Origin: Bordetella parapertussis
Lineage (GTDB): Bacteria; Pseudomonadota; Gammaproteobacteria; Burkholderiales; SG8-41
DNA length: 16,187 bases
Reading direction: 5' to 3'
NCBI GenBank assembly: GCA_945863085.1
Contig: CAMBCD010000022.1
Coordinates: forward strand, 1-16,187
A program made the translations under genes and the position numbers. Of the stretch, positions 1 to 6,737 are shown piece by piece; positions within the stretch are counted from its first letter, which is position 1; each line of letters starts with the position of its first letter. The notes below the pieces were generated by a model, which did not search any database, was not told the DNA's origin, and worked only from the letters and a program-made list of their open reading frames with translations.

Positions 1-443
1 AGCAGGTAACACAAATGGTTGGAGGCATGTCCGGGGGTATGCACCGCGCGCAGACGGTATGCCCCGCAGTTCACCACGTCACCGTCGCGCAACGCATGAT
101 CCGGTGCGAATGTTTCGTCCTGCCGCCCGTCATCGGGTGTCGCGCCATAACCGAACACCCGTGCACCGGTCGCGGCCTTCAGCGCGCGCGCCAGCGGTGA
201 ATGATCACGATGGGTGTGGGTGCACAGTATCCAGCGCAGGCGGTCACCCACGGTTTTGAGCAGAGTGTCGCAATGGGCGTCCAGTTCAGGACCGGGATCG
301 ATCAGCGCCAGTTCGTCATCACCAATGACATAGGTATTGGTGCCCGGCCCCGTCATCACGCCGGGATTGGGCGCCGTAACACGCCGCACGCCGGGCGCGA
401 CCGTGACCACCTCACCGGGAACTATGGACGACAATGCGTTCAT
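1..443 (-). CDS. MBL-fold metallo-hydrolase, C-terminus cut by window edge
   Basis: This is the N-terminal 147 residues of a metallo-beta-lactamase-fold hydrolase; the gene leaves the window at base 1. The metal-binding signature THTHRDH is at residues 75-81 (H76, H78, D80, H81), and the next metal histidine lies in HTPGHASNH (H139). The early segment with PNPG and GPGTNTYVIG resembles the LACTB2/glyoxalase-II-like branch, whose members include hydrolases and endoribonucleases. The ATG at 443 is the first in-frame start after the stop of the Nudix gene, 13 bases upstream, so the two genes are probably cotranscribed. No good Shine-Dalgarno sequence is visible, which fits translational coupling. 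The substrate cannot be told from the sequence. Confidence 0.88.
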   Translation of the reverse strand, partial: MNALSSIVPGEVVTVAPGVRRVTAPNPGVMTGPGTNTYVIGDDELALIDPGPELDAHCDTLLKTVGDRLRWILCTHTHRDHSPLARALKAATGARVFGYGATPDDGRQDETFAPDHALRDGDVVNCGAYRLRAVHTPGHASNHLCYL

Positions 444-456
444 AATGCAGTCATGG

Positions 457-1296
457 TCAGCTGCCGTTCGCAGCATCCATTTTTTCGTAACCCGGTTCGC
501 CAGGCAGGACCCGGCGGCCATCGGGACCGATGCGCGGCAGCATCACGCGCACATCACGCTGTGCAGCGAGTCCGCGCCGCAGGTTCGCAACATTGTCATA
601 GTCGGCAAAACTCTCCAGCGTGCGCACCGTCGGTGTGCGCATTTCGAATTCGCCACGTTGATGCAGCGACAAAGCCTCACCCGGACTGACCCAGGTCGCG
701 GCGATGGTTTCGCGTTCATCCTGCAGGGGCTCCTGCCCTGCGGGCGCCTCGGCCATGAAAAACCGTGTGTCATAACGCCGCGGCAAACCGACCGGCGTGA
801 TCCAGTGCGCGAAGTAGGTCAGCTGGTCTGCGGCCAGTTGCAGGTTTTCAGCCTGCAGCAGCGCCGGGAATGCCGCGGTTCCCGCGTTCAACTGGCGGCG
901 GTGTTCGCTGAACCGCTGCGCAATCTGCGGATCGGTCAGCAAAACCACGCTGCCGGCTTCGTCGCGCGCCAGCAGTAATCCTGATTCCTCGAAGGCTTCG
1001 CGGATCGCCGCCACCCAGTAAGCCAGTCCGTCACAGGCGAGGCCCAGCGCAGCACTGGCCGCGGTATCGTCGAGACACAAGCATAAGTTATTGTTTTTAA
1101 ACAATAAATCAGTGTCGTCCAGGCCGCCGCCGGGAAACACATACATGCCCGGCACAAACCCCGACTTGAGATTGCGCTTCATCATCAGCACTTCGATGCC
1201 GCGCGGCGCATCCCGCACGATGGTCACCGTCGCCGACGGCATCGGTGTCGCCGGATTTTGAGTTGCTTCTTTCACCGCTTTTGTCCCCTCAGCCAT
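457..1296 (-). CDS. NUDT19-like Nudix hydrolase
   Basis: A 279-residue Nudix-fold hydrolase. Such enzymes cleave nucleoside diphosphate-X compounds; the NUDT19/RP2-like branch includes CoA diphosphatases. The Nudix box is split: PGGG is at residues 55-58 and the catalytic part REAFEESGLL is at 99-108, with a long insert between, as in NUDT19-type proteins, rather than the compact GX5EX7REUXEEXGU. The catalytic glutamates E102/E103 region is intact. The insert holds an odd AT-rich stretch (residues 64-75, FKNNNLCLCL) unlike the surrounding codon use. Its ATG (1294-1296) directly abuts the TGA of the upstream dehydrogenase (1297-1299), so translation is probably coupled. CoA or another CoA-like diphosphate as substrate is inference. 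Confidence 0.88.
   Translation of the reverse strand: MAEGTKAVKEATQNPATPMPSATVTIVRDAPRGIEVLMMKRNLKSGFVPGMYVFPGGGLDDTDLLFKNNNLCLCLDDTAASAALGLACDGLAYWVAAIREAFEESGLLLARDEAGSVVLLTDPQIAQRFSEHRRQLNAGTAAFPALLQAENLQLAADQLTYFAHWITPVGLPRRYDTRFFMAEAPAGQEPLQDERETIAATWVSPGEALSLHQRGEFEMRTPTVRTLESFADYDNVANLRRGLAAQRDVRVMLPRIGPDGRRVLPGEPGYEKMDAANGS
1088..1107. repeat. AT-rich perfect palindrome inside the Nudix gene
   Basis: TTATTGTTTTTAAACAATAA is a 9-2-9 perfect inverted repeat in otherwise GC-rich coding sequence, encoding residues 64-70 of the Nudix protein. Its first 16 bases, plus ATAA one base upstream, recur in the same orientation at 11033-11053 (20 of 21 positions identical). Confidence 0.7.
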
Positions 1297-2163
1297 TCAC
1301 GGCTTCACCAGCAGCTTGATCAGACTCGACGTGTCCAGCTTACCACCGCCCTGTTGCTGTACTTTGGCGTAAAACTGGTCGATCAATGCAATGGACGGCA
1401 GTTGCGCACCATTGCTTCGCGCCTCCTCCATGGCTATGCGCAGATCCTTGCGCATCAGGTTCACCGCAAAACCGAAATCGAATTTGCCGTCGACCATGGT
1501 TTTGCCGCGGTTTTCCATCTGCCACGACGTCGCTGCGCCCTTGGAAATGACATCGACCACGAGTTTGGCATCAAGCCCCGCGTGTAATGCAAACGCAAGT
1601 CCTTCGGCCAGGCCCTGCACCACGCCGGCAACACAGATCTGGTTGACCATCTTGGTTTTCTGGCCGGCGCCCGACGCACCCATCAACGTCACCGCGCGCG
1701 CGTAATGCGCGATCACCGGCTCGGCCTTTGCATAGGGTTCGGCATCACCGCCAACCATCACTGTCAAAATCCCCTGCTCCGCGCCGGACTGGCCGCCGGA
1801 TACGGGAGCGTCAAGAAAATGCAGGCCCTGTGCGCGCGCCAGGGCATGGAGTTCCTGCGCCACCGACGCAGACGCCGTGGTGTGGTCGACAAAAATCGCA
1901 TCGCGCTTCATGCCGCGAAAAGCACCGCGCTCGCCGATAGTGACTTCGCGCACGTCGTCGTCGTTGCCGACACAGCAGAACACGATGTCCGCAGCTGCAG
2001 CCGCCGCAGCCGGCGTATCGGCGACCGTGCCGCTGTGTTGCGCCGCCCAGGCCTGCACCTTGTCGCGGGAACGGTTGTAGACGGTCACTGAATGTCCCGC
2101 CTTGGCGAGATGCCCTGCCATGGGTCCGCCCATGACGCCCAGTCCGATAAAAGCCAGTTTCAT
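1297..2163 (-). CDS. NAD(P)-dependent beta-hydroxyacid dehydrogenase (HIBADH / tartronate semialdehyde reductase type)
   Basis: A 288-residue oxidoreductase of the 3-hydroxyisobutyrate dehydrogenase family, which oxidises or reduces small beta-hydroxyacids with NAD(P). The Rossmann motif GLGVMG is at residues 7-12, the substrate-binding DAPVSGG at 118-124 and the catalytic lysine K171 in GAGQKTKMVNQ. The length is typical. The frame is open to 2262, but that extension is basic, unlike the family, and overlaps the end of the XdhC gene. The ATG at 2163, starting MKLAFIGLG after GGGGAA, is the right start; an ATG at 2172 is the only close rival. It lies between XdhC (52-base gap upstream) and the Nudix gene (abutting). 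Exact substrate unknown: 3-hydroxyisobutyrate, tartronate semialdehyde and succinic semialdehyde are all possible. Confidence 0.92.
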   Translation of the reverse strand: MKLAFIGLGVMGGPMAGHLAKAGHSVTVYNRSRDKVQAWAAQHSGTVADTPAAAAAAADIVFCCVGNDDDVREVTIGERGAFRGMKRDAIFVDHTTASASVAQELHALARAQGLHFLDAPVSGGQSGAEQGILTVMVGGDAEPYAKAEPVIAHYARAVTLMGASGAGQKTKMVNQICVAGVVQGLAEGLAFALHAGLDAKLVVDVISKGAATSWQMENRGKTMVDGKFDFGFAVNLMRKDLRIAMEEARSNGAQLPSIALIDQFYAKVQQQGGGKLDTSSLIKLLVKP

Positions 2164-2215
2164 GGTATTCCCCATTGGAAAACAATCAATTGCGACAGGA
2201 CGTCGCAACAGCAGT

Positions 2216-3214
2216 TCAGTCGACTGCGCAACCCGCCGTTGTCGCCTTCGGCGGTTCGACAAAACGCTTGATGTCGACGCCGTTACGGATCGCCGTCATC
2301 TCGGCGAGGATGGCCACCGCAATCTCCGGCGGCGTCTTGCTGCCGATCTTCAGACCGACCGGACCGTGCAGGCGCGCGATCTCAGCCTGCGACAGGTCGA
2401 ACTCCGCGAGCCGCTGGCGGCGCGCGTCATTGTTCTTTTTGGAGCCGATGGCGCCGATATAGAACGCCGGTGACTTCAGCGCTTCAAGCAGCGCCATGTC
2501 ATCCAGCTTCGGATCATGGGTCAGCGTCACCACCGCACTGTGCCCGTCGAGGTTCATTGCGGTGACCACGTCATCGGGCATGCCGCGTTTCAGATCGGCG
2601 CCGGGCACGGCCCACAGGTCGGTATATTCCGAACGCGGATCGCAGACAGTGACCTGGTAATCCAGCGCCTGCGCCATCTGCGCCAGATAAACCGACAACT
2701 GGCTGGCACCGATGATCAGCAGGCGCCAGCGCGGGCCGTACACTGTCGTCAGGGTTGCGCCATCAAATTCGAGTTGGTCCTGCCATTTCGCCGGGCCAGT
2801 GGTGGCACGGCCGGTTTTCATGTCGAGCCGGCGCAGCACCAGTTCATGGCGTTCGATACGCGACAGCAGGTCGTCGAGACCGCTCGCCGCAGACAAGGGC
2901 TCCAGCACCAGTTCCAGCGTGCCGCCGCAGGGGAGGCCGAAACGCTGCGCCTCTTCCGCCGATACGCCGTACTTGGTGGTCGTCGGTGTATTTTCGGCGA
3001 GGGTCCCCGCCTTGACGCGCGCAATCATGTCATCTTCAACACAGCCACCGGATACCGAGCCGACCACCATGCCGTCGTCGCGGATCGCCGACAATGCGCC
3101 GATCGGCCGCGGCGCGGAACCCCAGGTGCGAATGACCGTCGCCAATACCACGCGGCGGCCGCTGCCCACCCACTCACGGGCGGTACGAATGACCTGCAGA
3201 TCTACGCTGTCCAT
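2216..3214 (-). CDS. XdhC/CoxI family molybdoenzyme accessory protein
   Basis: A 332-residue protein of the XdhC/CoxI family, whose members bind molybdenum cofactor, promote its sulfuration and help insert it into xanthine-dehydrogenase or CO-dehydrogenase-type enzymes in the cytoplasm. The N-terminal XdhC_CoxI domain (about 10-106) shows ATVIRTWGSAPRPIGA, GSVSGGCVE (52-60) and GLPCGGTLELVLEP (93-106). The C-terminal Rossmann-like domain (about 165-305) has LLIIGASQLS and YIGAIGSKKN. The usual glycine-rich GGGHVG loop is GASQLS here, as in a subset of CoxI-type members. The ATG at 3214 follows AGAGG at good spacing. It diverges from a CoxG-type gene, so both probably serve a molybdenum hydroxylase, yet no structural subunits lie in this window. 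Confidence 0.92.
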   Translation of the reverse strand: MDSVDLQVIRTAREWVGSGRRVVLATVIRTWGSAPRPIGALSAIRDDGMVVGSVSGGCVEDDMIARVKAGTLAENTPTTTKYGVSAEEAQRFGLPCGGTLELVLEPLSAASGLDDLLSRIERHELVLRRLDMKTGRATTGPAKWQDQLEFDGATLTTVYGPRWRLLIIGASQLSVYLAQMAQALDYQVTVCDPRSEYTDLWAVPGADLKRGMPDDVVTAMNLDGHSAVVTLTHDPKLDDMALLEALKSPAFYIGAIGSKKNNDARRQRLAEFDLSQAEIARLHGPVGLKIGSKTPPEIAVAILAEMTAIRNGVDIKRFVEPPKATTAGCAVD

Positions 3215-3307
3215 AATCCAACCTCTGACAAGGGTCTGTGCATGTGCCTATTGTAGCGCGCCGCATGGGTTAACATTCATGGCTCAGACCACAGGAGAAA
3301 CACAGCA

Positions 3308-3754
3308 ATGGAAATGACCGGCGAGCAACTGATCGCCCTGCCCCAGCAGGCCACCTGGGACGCGTTGAACGACACCGCCGTGCTGATGGACTGCATACCC
3401 GGATGCGACTCGATCGACAAACAGTCGGATAACGAATACCTGCTGACCATGACCGCCAAGGTTGGCCCGGTCAGCGCAAAATTCAAAGGCAAAATGACGC
3501 TGCTGGATGTTCAGGCACCGGATGCCTACACCCTGCAGTTCGAAGGCCAGGGCGGCGTCGCCGGTTTTGCCAAGGGCGAGGCCCGCGTCAGTCTCGCGCC
3601 GGAAGGCGACGGCACCCGGCTGAGTTACATCGTCAAAGCCAGCATCGGCGGCAAACTCGCCCAGGTCGGCGCAAGGTTGATCGACGGCGTCGCAAAAAAA
3701 ATGGCGGAACAGTTTTTCACCGCGTTCAACAAACGCGCCAGCGGCAGTGCCTGA
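3308..3754 (+). CDS. CoxG-type SRPBCC protein (carbon monoxide dehydrogenase subunit G family)
   Basis: A 148-residue protein of the CoxG family in the START/SRPBCC fold. It matches the family opening (EQLIALPQQATWDALNDTAVLMDCIPGCDSI) and the core KVGPVSAKFKGKMTLLD, and ends near AKKMAEQFFTAFNKR. CoxG of carboxidotrophs helps recruit or anchor CO dehydrogenase to the membrane; short homologues occur beside many molybdenum hydroxylases. This one lacks the long C-terminal extension, so membrane anchoring cannot be assumed. The ATG follows AGGAG ten bases upstream. It is divergent from XdhC and closed by a strong terminator, so it is monocistronic. No CoxS/M/L-like subunit genes are present here. 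Confidence 0.9.
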   Translation: MEMTGEQLIALPQQATWDALNDTAVLMDCIPGCDSIDKQSDNEYLLTMTAKVGPVSAKFKGKMTLLDVQAPDAYTLQFEGQGGVAGFAKGEARVSLAPEGDGTRLSYIVKASIGGKLAQVGARLIDGVAKKMAEQFFTAFNKRASGSA

Positions 3755-3770
3755 CCGGTAAAAGACACGG

Positions 3771-3798
3771 AAAAGCCGGCGCAAAGGCCGGCTTTTTT
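3771..3798 (+). terminator. Rho-independent terminator after CoxG-type gene
   Basis: A 10-bp perfect stem pairs 3771-3780 (AAAAGCCGGC) with 3787-3796, around a 6-base loop, followed by a T run to 3798. The run of A on the left arm gives a T tract on the other strand too, so it may also stop the convergent dienelactone hydrolase gene. Confidence 0.9.
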
Positions 3799-3836
3799 AA
3801 GGGGTATTTACGGGATATACAGTATTACCCTTGGTA

Positions 3837-4505
3837 TCACCCCACGTGTTTGCGCAAAAACGCCAGTGTGCGTTCACGCGCCAGTTTGGCACTGGCGGCA
3901 TCAAACGATCCGCGCTGGTCACAATTAAAACCGTGGCCCGCCGGGTAAAAATGATGTTCGGCCTGCGGTTGCTCCGCCTGCACTTTTTTCGCAGCCTCCA
4001 TCGGGATCGACTGGTCGGTTTCACCCCAATGGAACATCACCGGACATTTCGGTTTCAGCGTCGCGTGGTTGGGGATGCCGCCGCCGTAATGCGGCGCCGA
4101 ACAGGCGAGCCCTGCGACTTCCGCCGCCGCCTTCCAGGCCACCGTGCCGCCCCAGCAATAACCGACGATGCCGACCTTGCCCGCCCCCTGCGCCGCCTTG
4201 ACCGCGACCGTCACGTCCTTGATCGCATCGTCCAGACTGGCTTTCTGCATCAGGCCGCGGCTGACCTCGATCTCGGGCGGGGTATACCCGCACTCGTAGT
4301 TGCGCTGCACACGGTCAAACATTGCCGGCGCAATCGCCAGATAACCGTCGGCGGCGTAACCATCGGCCACCGCGCGGATATGGCTGTTGACGCCGAAAAT
4401 CTCCATCACCACCACCACTGCGCCGCGCGGCTTGCCCGCCGGTTCGGCCTTGTATGCCGAAAATTTGTGGCCGTCGGCCGCCGTCAGTTCAATCATGCTG
4501 CCCAT
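3837..4505 (-). CDS. Dienelactone hydrolase family protein
   Basis: A 222-residue alpha/beta hydrolase of the dienelactone hydrolase family, which opens lactones such as 4-carboxymethylenebutenolide in the chlorocatechol pathway, although many homologues act on other esters. The cysteine-type triad is complete: nucleophile C117 in GYCWGG, D164 in GETDQSIP, H191 in AGHGFNC, and the helper glutamate E35 in VVMEIFG. The frame is open to 4526, but only the ATG at 4505 is preceded by GGAGGAG at proper spacing; an ATG at 4496 is possible. It converges on the CoxG gene across a shared terminator. No aromatic degradation genes lie nearby, so the true substrate is open. Confidence 0.92.
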   Translation of the reverse strand: MGSMIELTAADGHKFSAYKAEPAGKPRGAVVVVMEIFGVNSHIRAVADGYAADGYLAIAPAMFDRVQRNYECGYTPPEIEVSRGLMQKASLDDAIKDVTVAVKAAQGAGKVGIVGYCWGGTVAWKAAAEVAGLACSAPHYGGGIPNHATLKPKCPVMFHWGETDQSIPMEAAKKVQAEQPQAEHHFYPAGHGFNCDQRGSFDAASAKLARERTLAFLRKHVG

Positions 4506-4545
4506 ATGCTCCTCCGTTGATGTCATCGGTAAATATGAAAATGGG

Positions 4546-4574
4546 TTGGGGAAACGAGTCGGGGAAATTATAGC
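4546..4574 (+). promoter_or_regulatory. Candidate sigma-70 promoter for the GST gene
   Basis: TTGGGG at 4546-4551 and TATAGC at 4569-4574 are 17 bases apart and lie about 70 bases before the GST start. Both boxes match the consensus only partly. Confidence 0.3.
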
Positions 4575-4646
4575 CTGTAGCTGATGCGCGGCAGGCGGCC
4601 TGCTAGACTAAGGGCACGCCGATCCGGCATGCTAGGAGAAGATACC

Positions 4647-5267
4647 GTGCTGAAAATCTGGGGACGCAGCAACTCGATCAACGTGCAGAAAGTGCTGTGG
4701 TGCTGCGCCGAAACCGGCACCCCGTACGAACGCATCGATGCAGGCATGCAGTTCGGCGTCAACAACACGCCTGAATACAAGGCGATGAATCCCAACGGCC
4801 TGGTGCCGCTGATGAACGATGACGGTTTTGTGCTGTGGGAGTCCCATGCCATCGTGCGTTACCTCGCGCGAAAACACGGCATGGGCACCCTTTGCCCGAC
4901 CGATCCGCGCGTAGCTGCTGATGCTGATCGCTGGATGGAGTGGTACAGCACAACACTGTGGAACCACATGAAACCGGTGTTCTGGATCCTGATCAGAACA
5001 CCGCCCGAAAAGCGCAACATGGCGGAAGTCGAAGACAACCGGCAGAAACTCGCCGGCTATCTGGCCATGGCCGACAGCCATCTCGCCAAAAATGAGTACC
5101 TGACCGGCGCGCAGTTCACGATGGCTGACATCCCGCTCGCGGTACTGGCGCATCGCTGGCTCAACGTTCCGATCGAACGCCCCGCGCTGCCGCACTTCGA
5201 ACGCTGGTTCAAGACCGTGGCAAAACGCCCCGGCTTCCAGCTACATTGTGCGGCACCGTTGACGTAA
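4647..5267 (+). CDS. Glutathione S-transferase family protein
   Basis: A 206-residue cytosolic glutathione transferase. The thioredoxin-fold half (about 1-76) opens KIWGRSNSINVQKVLW with a catalytic-type serine near S8/S10, followed by the cis-proline segment NPNGLVPLM (V53-P54) and the glutathione-contacting ESHAIVRYL (E65, S66). The helical C-terminal half contains TGAQFTMADIPLA, the usual N-capping motif. The frame is open to 4584, but a GTG at 4647 preceded by AGGAG eight bases upstream gives the normal N-terminus, so I take GTG; an ATG at 4629 is the alternative. Family members detoxify electrophiles or act as peroxidases; the substrate is unknown. It stands alone, followed by an intergenic repeat. 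Confidence 0.9.
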   Translation: MLKIWGRSNSINVQKVLWCCAETGTPYERIDAGMQFGVNNTPEYKAMNPNGLVPLMNDDGFVLWESHAIVRYLARKHGMGTLCPTDPRVAADADRWMEWYSTTLWNHMKPVFWILIRTPPEKRNMAEVEDNRQKLAGYLAMADSHLAKNEYLTGAQFTMADIPLAVLAHRWLNVPIERPALPHFERWFKTVAKRPGFQLHCAAPLT

Positions 5268-5288
5268 AGAACTTAAGATCAAAATCAT

Positions 5289-5390
5289 GGCCACAGAGGT
5301 TCTCGATACCCCCTTGAGGGGTGCACAGAGCACACAGAGAGAATCAAGGGCGGATCTGTTTTCCTCTGTGAACTCTGTGTCCTCTGTGGC
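5289..5390. repeat. CACAGAG/CTCTGTG intergenic inverted repeat
   Basis: The GST-YhhQ gap holds three CACAGAG units (5292-5298, 5324-5330, 5333-5339) facing three CTCTGTG units (5364-5370, 5373-5379, 5382-5388) with 9-base spacing. The outer ends GGCCACAGAGG (5289) and CCTCTGTGGC (to 5390) are complementary, so the RNA or single strand can fold into one long hairpin. The left arm is interrupted by about 25 bases that include a small CCCC-TTGA-GGGG hairpin. I recognise this as a dispersed intergenic element common in many bacteria; its translation gives spurious TEDTEFTEE/LCVLCAPL peptides. Confidence 0.75.
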
Positions 5391-5411
5391 TAACGCTTTT
5401 CGCTTTTGGCC

Positions 5412-6119
5412 ATGACTACACCCCGGCGCAATTACCGCTACTACGAATTCGTGATGGCAGCCTTCGTCACGATACTGATCTGCTCCAACCTGATCGGCCC
5501 GGCGAAAATCGCCCAACTCGACCTGCCGCTGCTGGGCGTGGTCACCTTTGGCGCCGGTGTGCTGTTTTTTCCGATCTCGTACGTTTTCGGTGACATCCTC
5601 ACCGAAGTCTACGGTTATGCCCGCGCGCGGCGGGTGATCTGGGCCGGATTTGCCGGCCTGGGTTTTGCATCGCTGATGACCACCATTGTCGTGGCACTCC
5701 CGCCCGCCCCGTTCTGGTCGCACCAGGGCGCCTACGAAATCGCCTTCGGCAACACGCCGCGGATCGTCGCCGCCTCGATGCTGGCGTATTTCTGCGGAGA
5801 ATTCGTCAATTCCTATGTGCTCGCCCGGATGAAAGTGGCGACCCGGGGACGCTGGTTGTGGAGCCGCACCATCGGCTCGACCATCGCCGGCGAGGCAGTG
5901 GACTCGGCGCTGTTTTATCCGCTGGCATTTTACGGCGCCGGCATCATTCCCGACGACAAGCTGCCGCTGGTGATGGTCGCGCAGTTCGTGACCAAGGTCG
6001 GCGTTGAAATCATATTCACGCCGGTGACTTACAAAATCGTGAATTTCCTGAAACGCGCGGAGAACGAGGATTATTACGACCGCGACACCAATTTCAGCCC
6101 GTTTGCCCTGAAGCCCTGA
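5412..6119 (+). CDS. yhhQ: Queuosine precursor transporter (YhhQ/VUT family)
   Basis: A 235-residue inner-membrane protein with about six transmembrane segments. The family signature FFPISYVFGDILTEVYGY is at residues 52-69. E. coli YhhQ imports the 7-deazaguanines preQ0 and preQ1 for queuosine modification of tRNA; that role is inferred here from family membership. The charged C-terminus (KRAENEDYYDRDTNFSPFA) is typical. The ATG at 5412 is chosen over an in-frame TTG at 5406; neither has a clear Shine-Dalgarno sequence. The CACAGAG repeat ends about 20 bases before the start and so lies in the leader. The gene converges on a small membrane-protein gene with only 12 bases between stops. No other queuosine genes are in view. 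Confidence 0.9.
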   Translation: MTTPRRNYRYYEFVMAAFVTILICSNLIGPAKIAQLDLPLLGVVTFGAGVLFFPISYVFGDILTEVYGYARARRVIWAGFAGLGFASLMTTIVVALPPAPFWSHQGAYEIAFGNTPRIVAASMLAYFCGEFVNSYVLARMKVATRGRWLWSRTIGSTIAGEAVDSALFYPLAFYGAGIIPDDKLPLVMVAQFVTKVGVEIIFTPVTYKIVNFLKRAENEDYYDRDTNFSPFALKP

Positions 6120-6131
6120 CGCTTCACTGCC

Positions 6132-6422
6132 TCAGGCACGCAGATATCGCCCGAACGCCAGCAGGCTGCCGCCAAAAATCAGCCCGAAGGCGATCAGTTG
6201 CAACGCATAGCTGATCCACGCAAAAGCGGTCTGCTCGCCGCGTTCGGCCAGGTTGTGGCAATACAGCAGGTACGGTGATGGCGAATTGAACAGGGGCATT
6301 TTTTCAAAGCGCACATCAACAAATGCTTTCAATATCAGCGCGCCAGCCAACACCGCGAAAGCGGCCGGGATGGACAGCGGCACGAAGCCGAGTATGGCGC
6401 CCAGTAACAAAGCAAACAGCAT
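6132..6422 (-). CDS. Small membrane protein of unknown function
   Basis: A 96-residue hydrophobic protein I do not recognise. It has a helical hairpin at the N-terminus (about residues 1-16 and 18-34), a polar loop with FEKMPLFNSPSPYLLYCHNLAERGEQ (35-65, written by residue range; key residues P45, C54, H55), and a third helix near 70-92 ending GRYLRA. The ATG at 6422 is preferred; a TTG at 6446 is in frame, and no strong ribosome-binding site precedes either. It begins 64 bases after tRNA-Pro on the same strand, so it may be read through from the tRNA promoter. Coding is supported by the hydrophobic pattern and the neat convergence with yhhQ. Confidence 0.6.
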   Translation of the reverse strand: MLFALLLGAILGFVPLSIPAAFAVLAGALILKAFVDVRFEKMPLFNSPSPYLLYCHNLAERGEQTAFAWISYALQLIAFGLIFGGSLLAFGRYLRA

Positions 6423-6485
6423 GGTTAAATCGGCCGTCCGTATCAATAAAACGATAAACTGGTCTTAATGGATTGACTTGTTTGC

Positions 6486-6562
6486 TGGTCGGGGTGGCAG
6501 GATTCGAACCTGCGACCTTGGCGTCCCAAACGCCCTGCGCTACCGGACTGCGCCACACCCCG
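6486..6562 (-). tRNA. tRNA-Pro (anticodon UGG)
   Basis: A full 77-base cloverleaf. The acceptor stem CGGGGTG (6556-6562) pairs with CACCCCG (6490-6496), followed by discriminator A and an encoded CCA (6486-6488). The D arm has GCGC...GCGC, the anticodon loop TTTGGGA (6524-6530) gives anticodon TGG at 6526-6528, and the T arm is GCAGG-TTCGAAT-CCTGC. The outermost anticodon-stem pair is a G-A mismatch. UGG reads CCA, CCG and, when wobble-modified, other proline codons. A TAAAAT box lies upstream at 6616-6621 on the minus strand without a convincing -35. Confidence 0.97.
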
Positions 6563-6737
6563 CGTTGATCCAACTGGAAGCAGTTAAATCCGCAACCCAG
6601 ATCCGCAAGTCGCGCATTTTACCGGAAAGGCGGCGCAGTCCGTCTCAAAAGATGATGCAGCCCGGCTCAATAAGCCCTCTCAACCGATAACCTCCCGGCT
6701 TTCCGGCTAGAATCCGCCCTTTGCCGGCCGAGCCCTG

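Noticed and set aside
2164..2262. 33-residue N-terminal extension of the dehydrogenase
   Set aside because: Arg-rich, unlike the family, and overlaps the end of the XdhC gene; the Rossmann start MKLAFIGLG is at 2163.
3831..4520. Plus-strand frame of 229 codons
   Set aside because: Antisense shadow of the dienelactone hydrolase, which has an intact catalytic triad.
5241..5723. Minus-strand frame of 160 codons with TEDTEFTEE and LCVLCAPL
   Set aside because: It is a translation of the CACAGAG repeat and the antisense of yhhQ, a familiar false gene.
6316..6690. Frames across the tRNA on both strands (peptides like [11 protein letters not shown] and [20 protein letters not shown])
   Set aside because: These are well-known spurious translations of tRNA genes; the region is tRNA-Pro.
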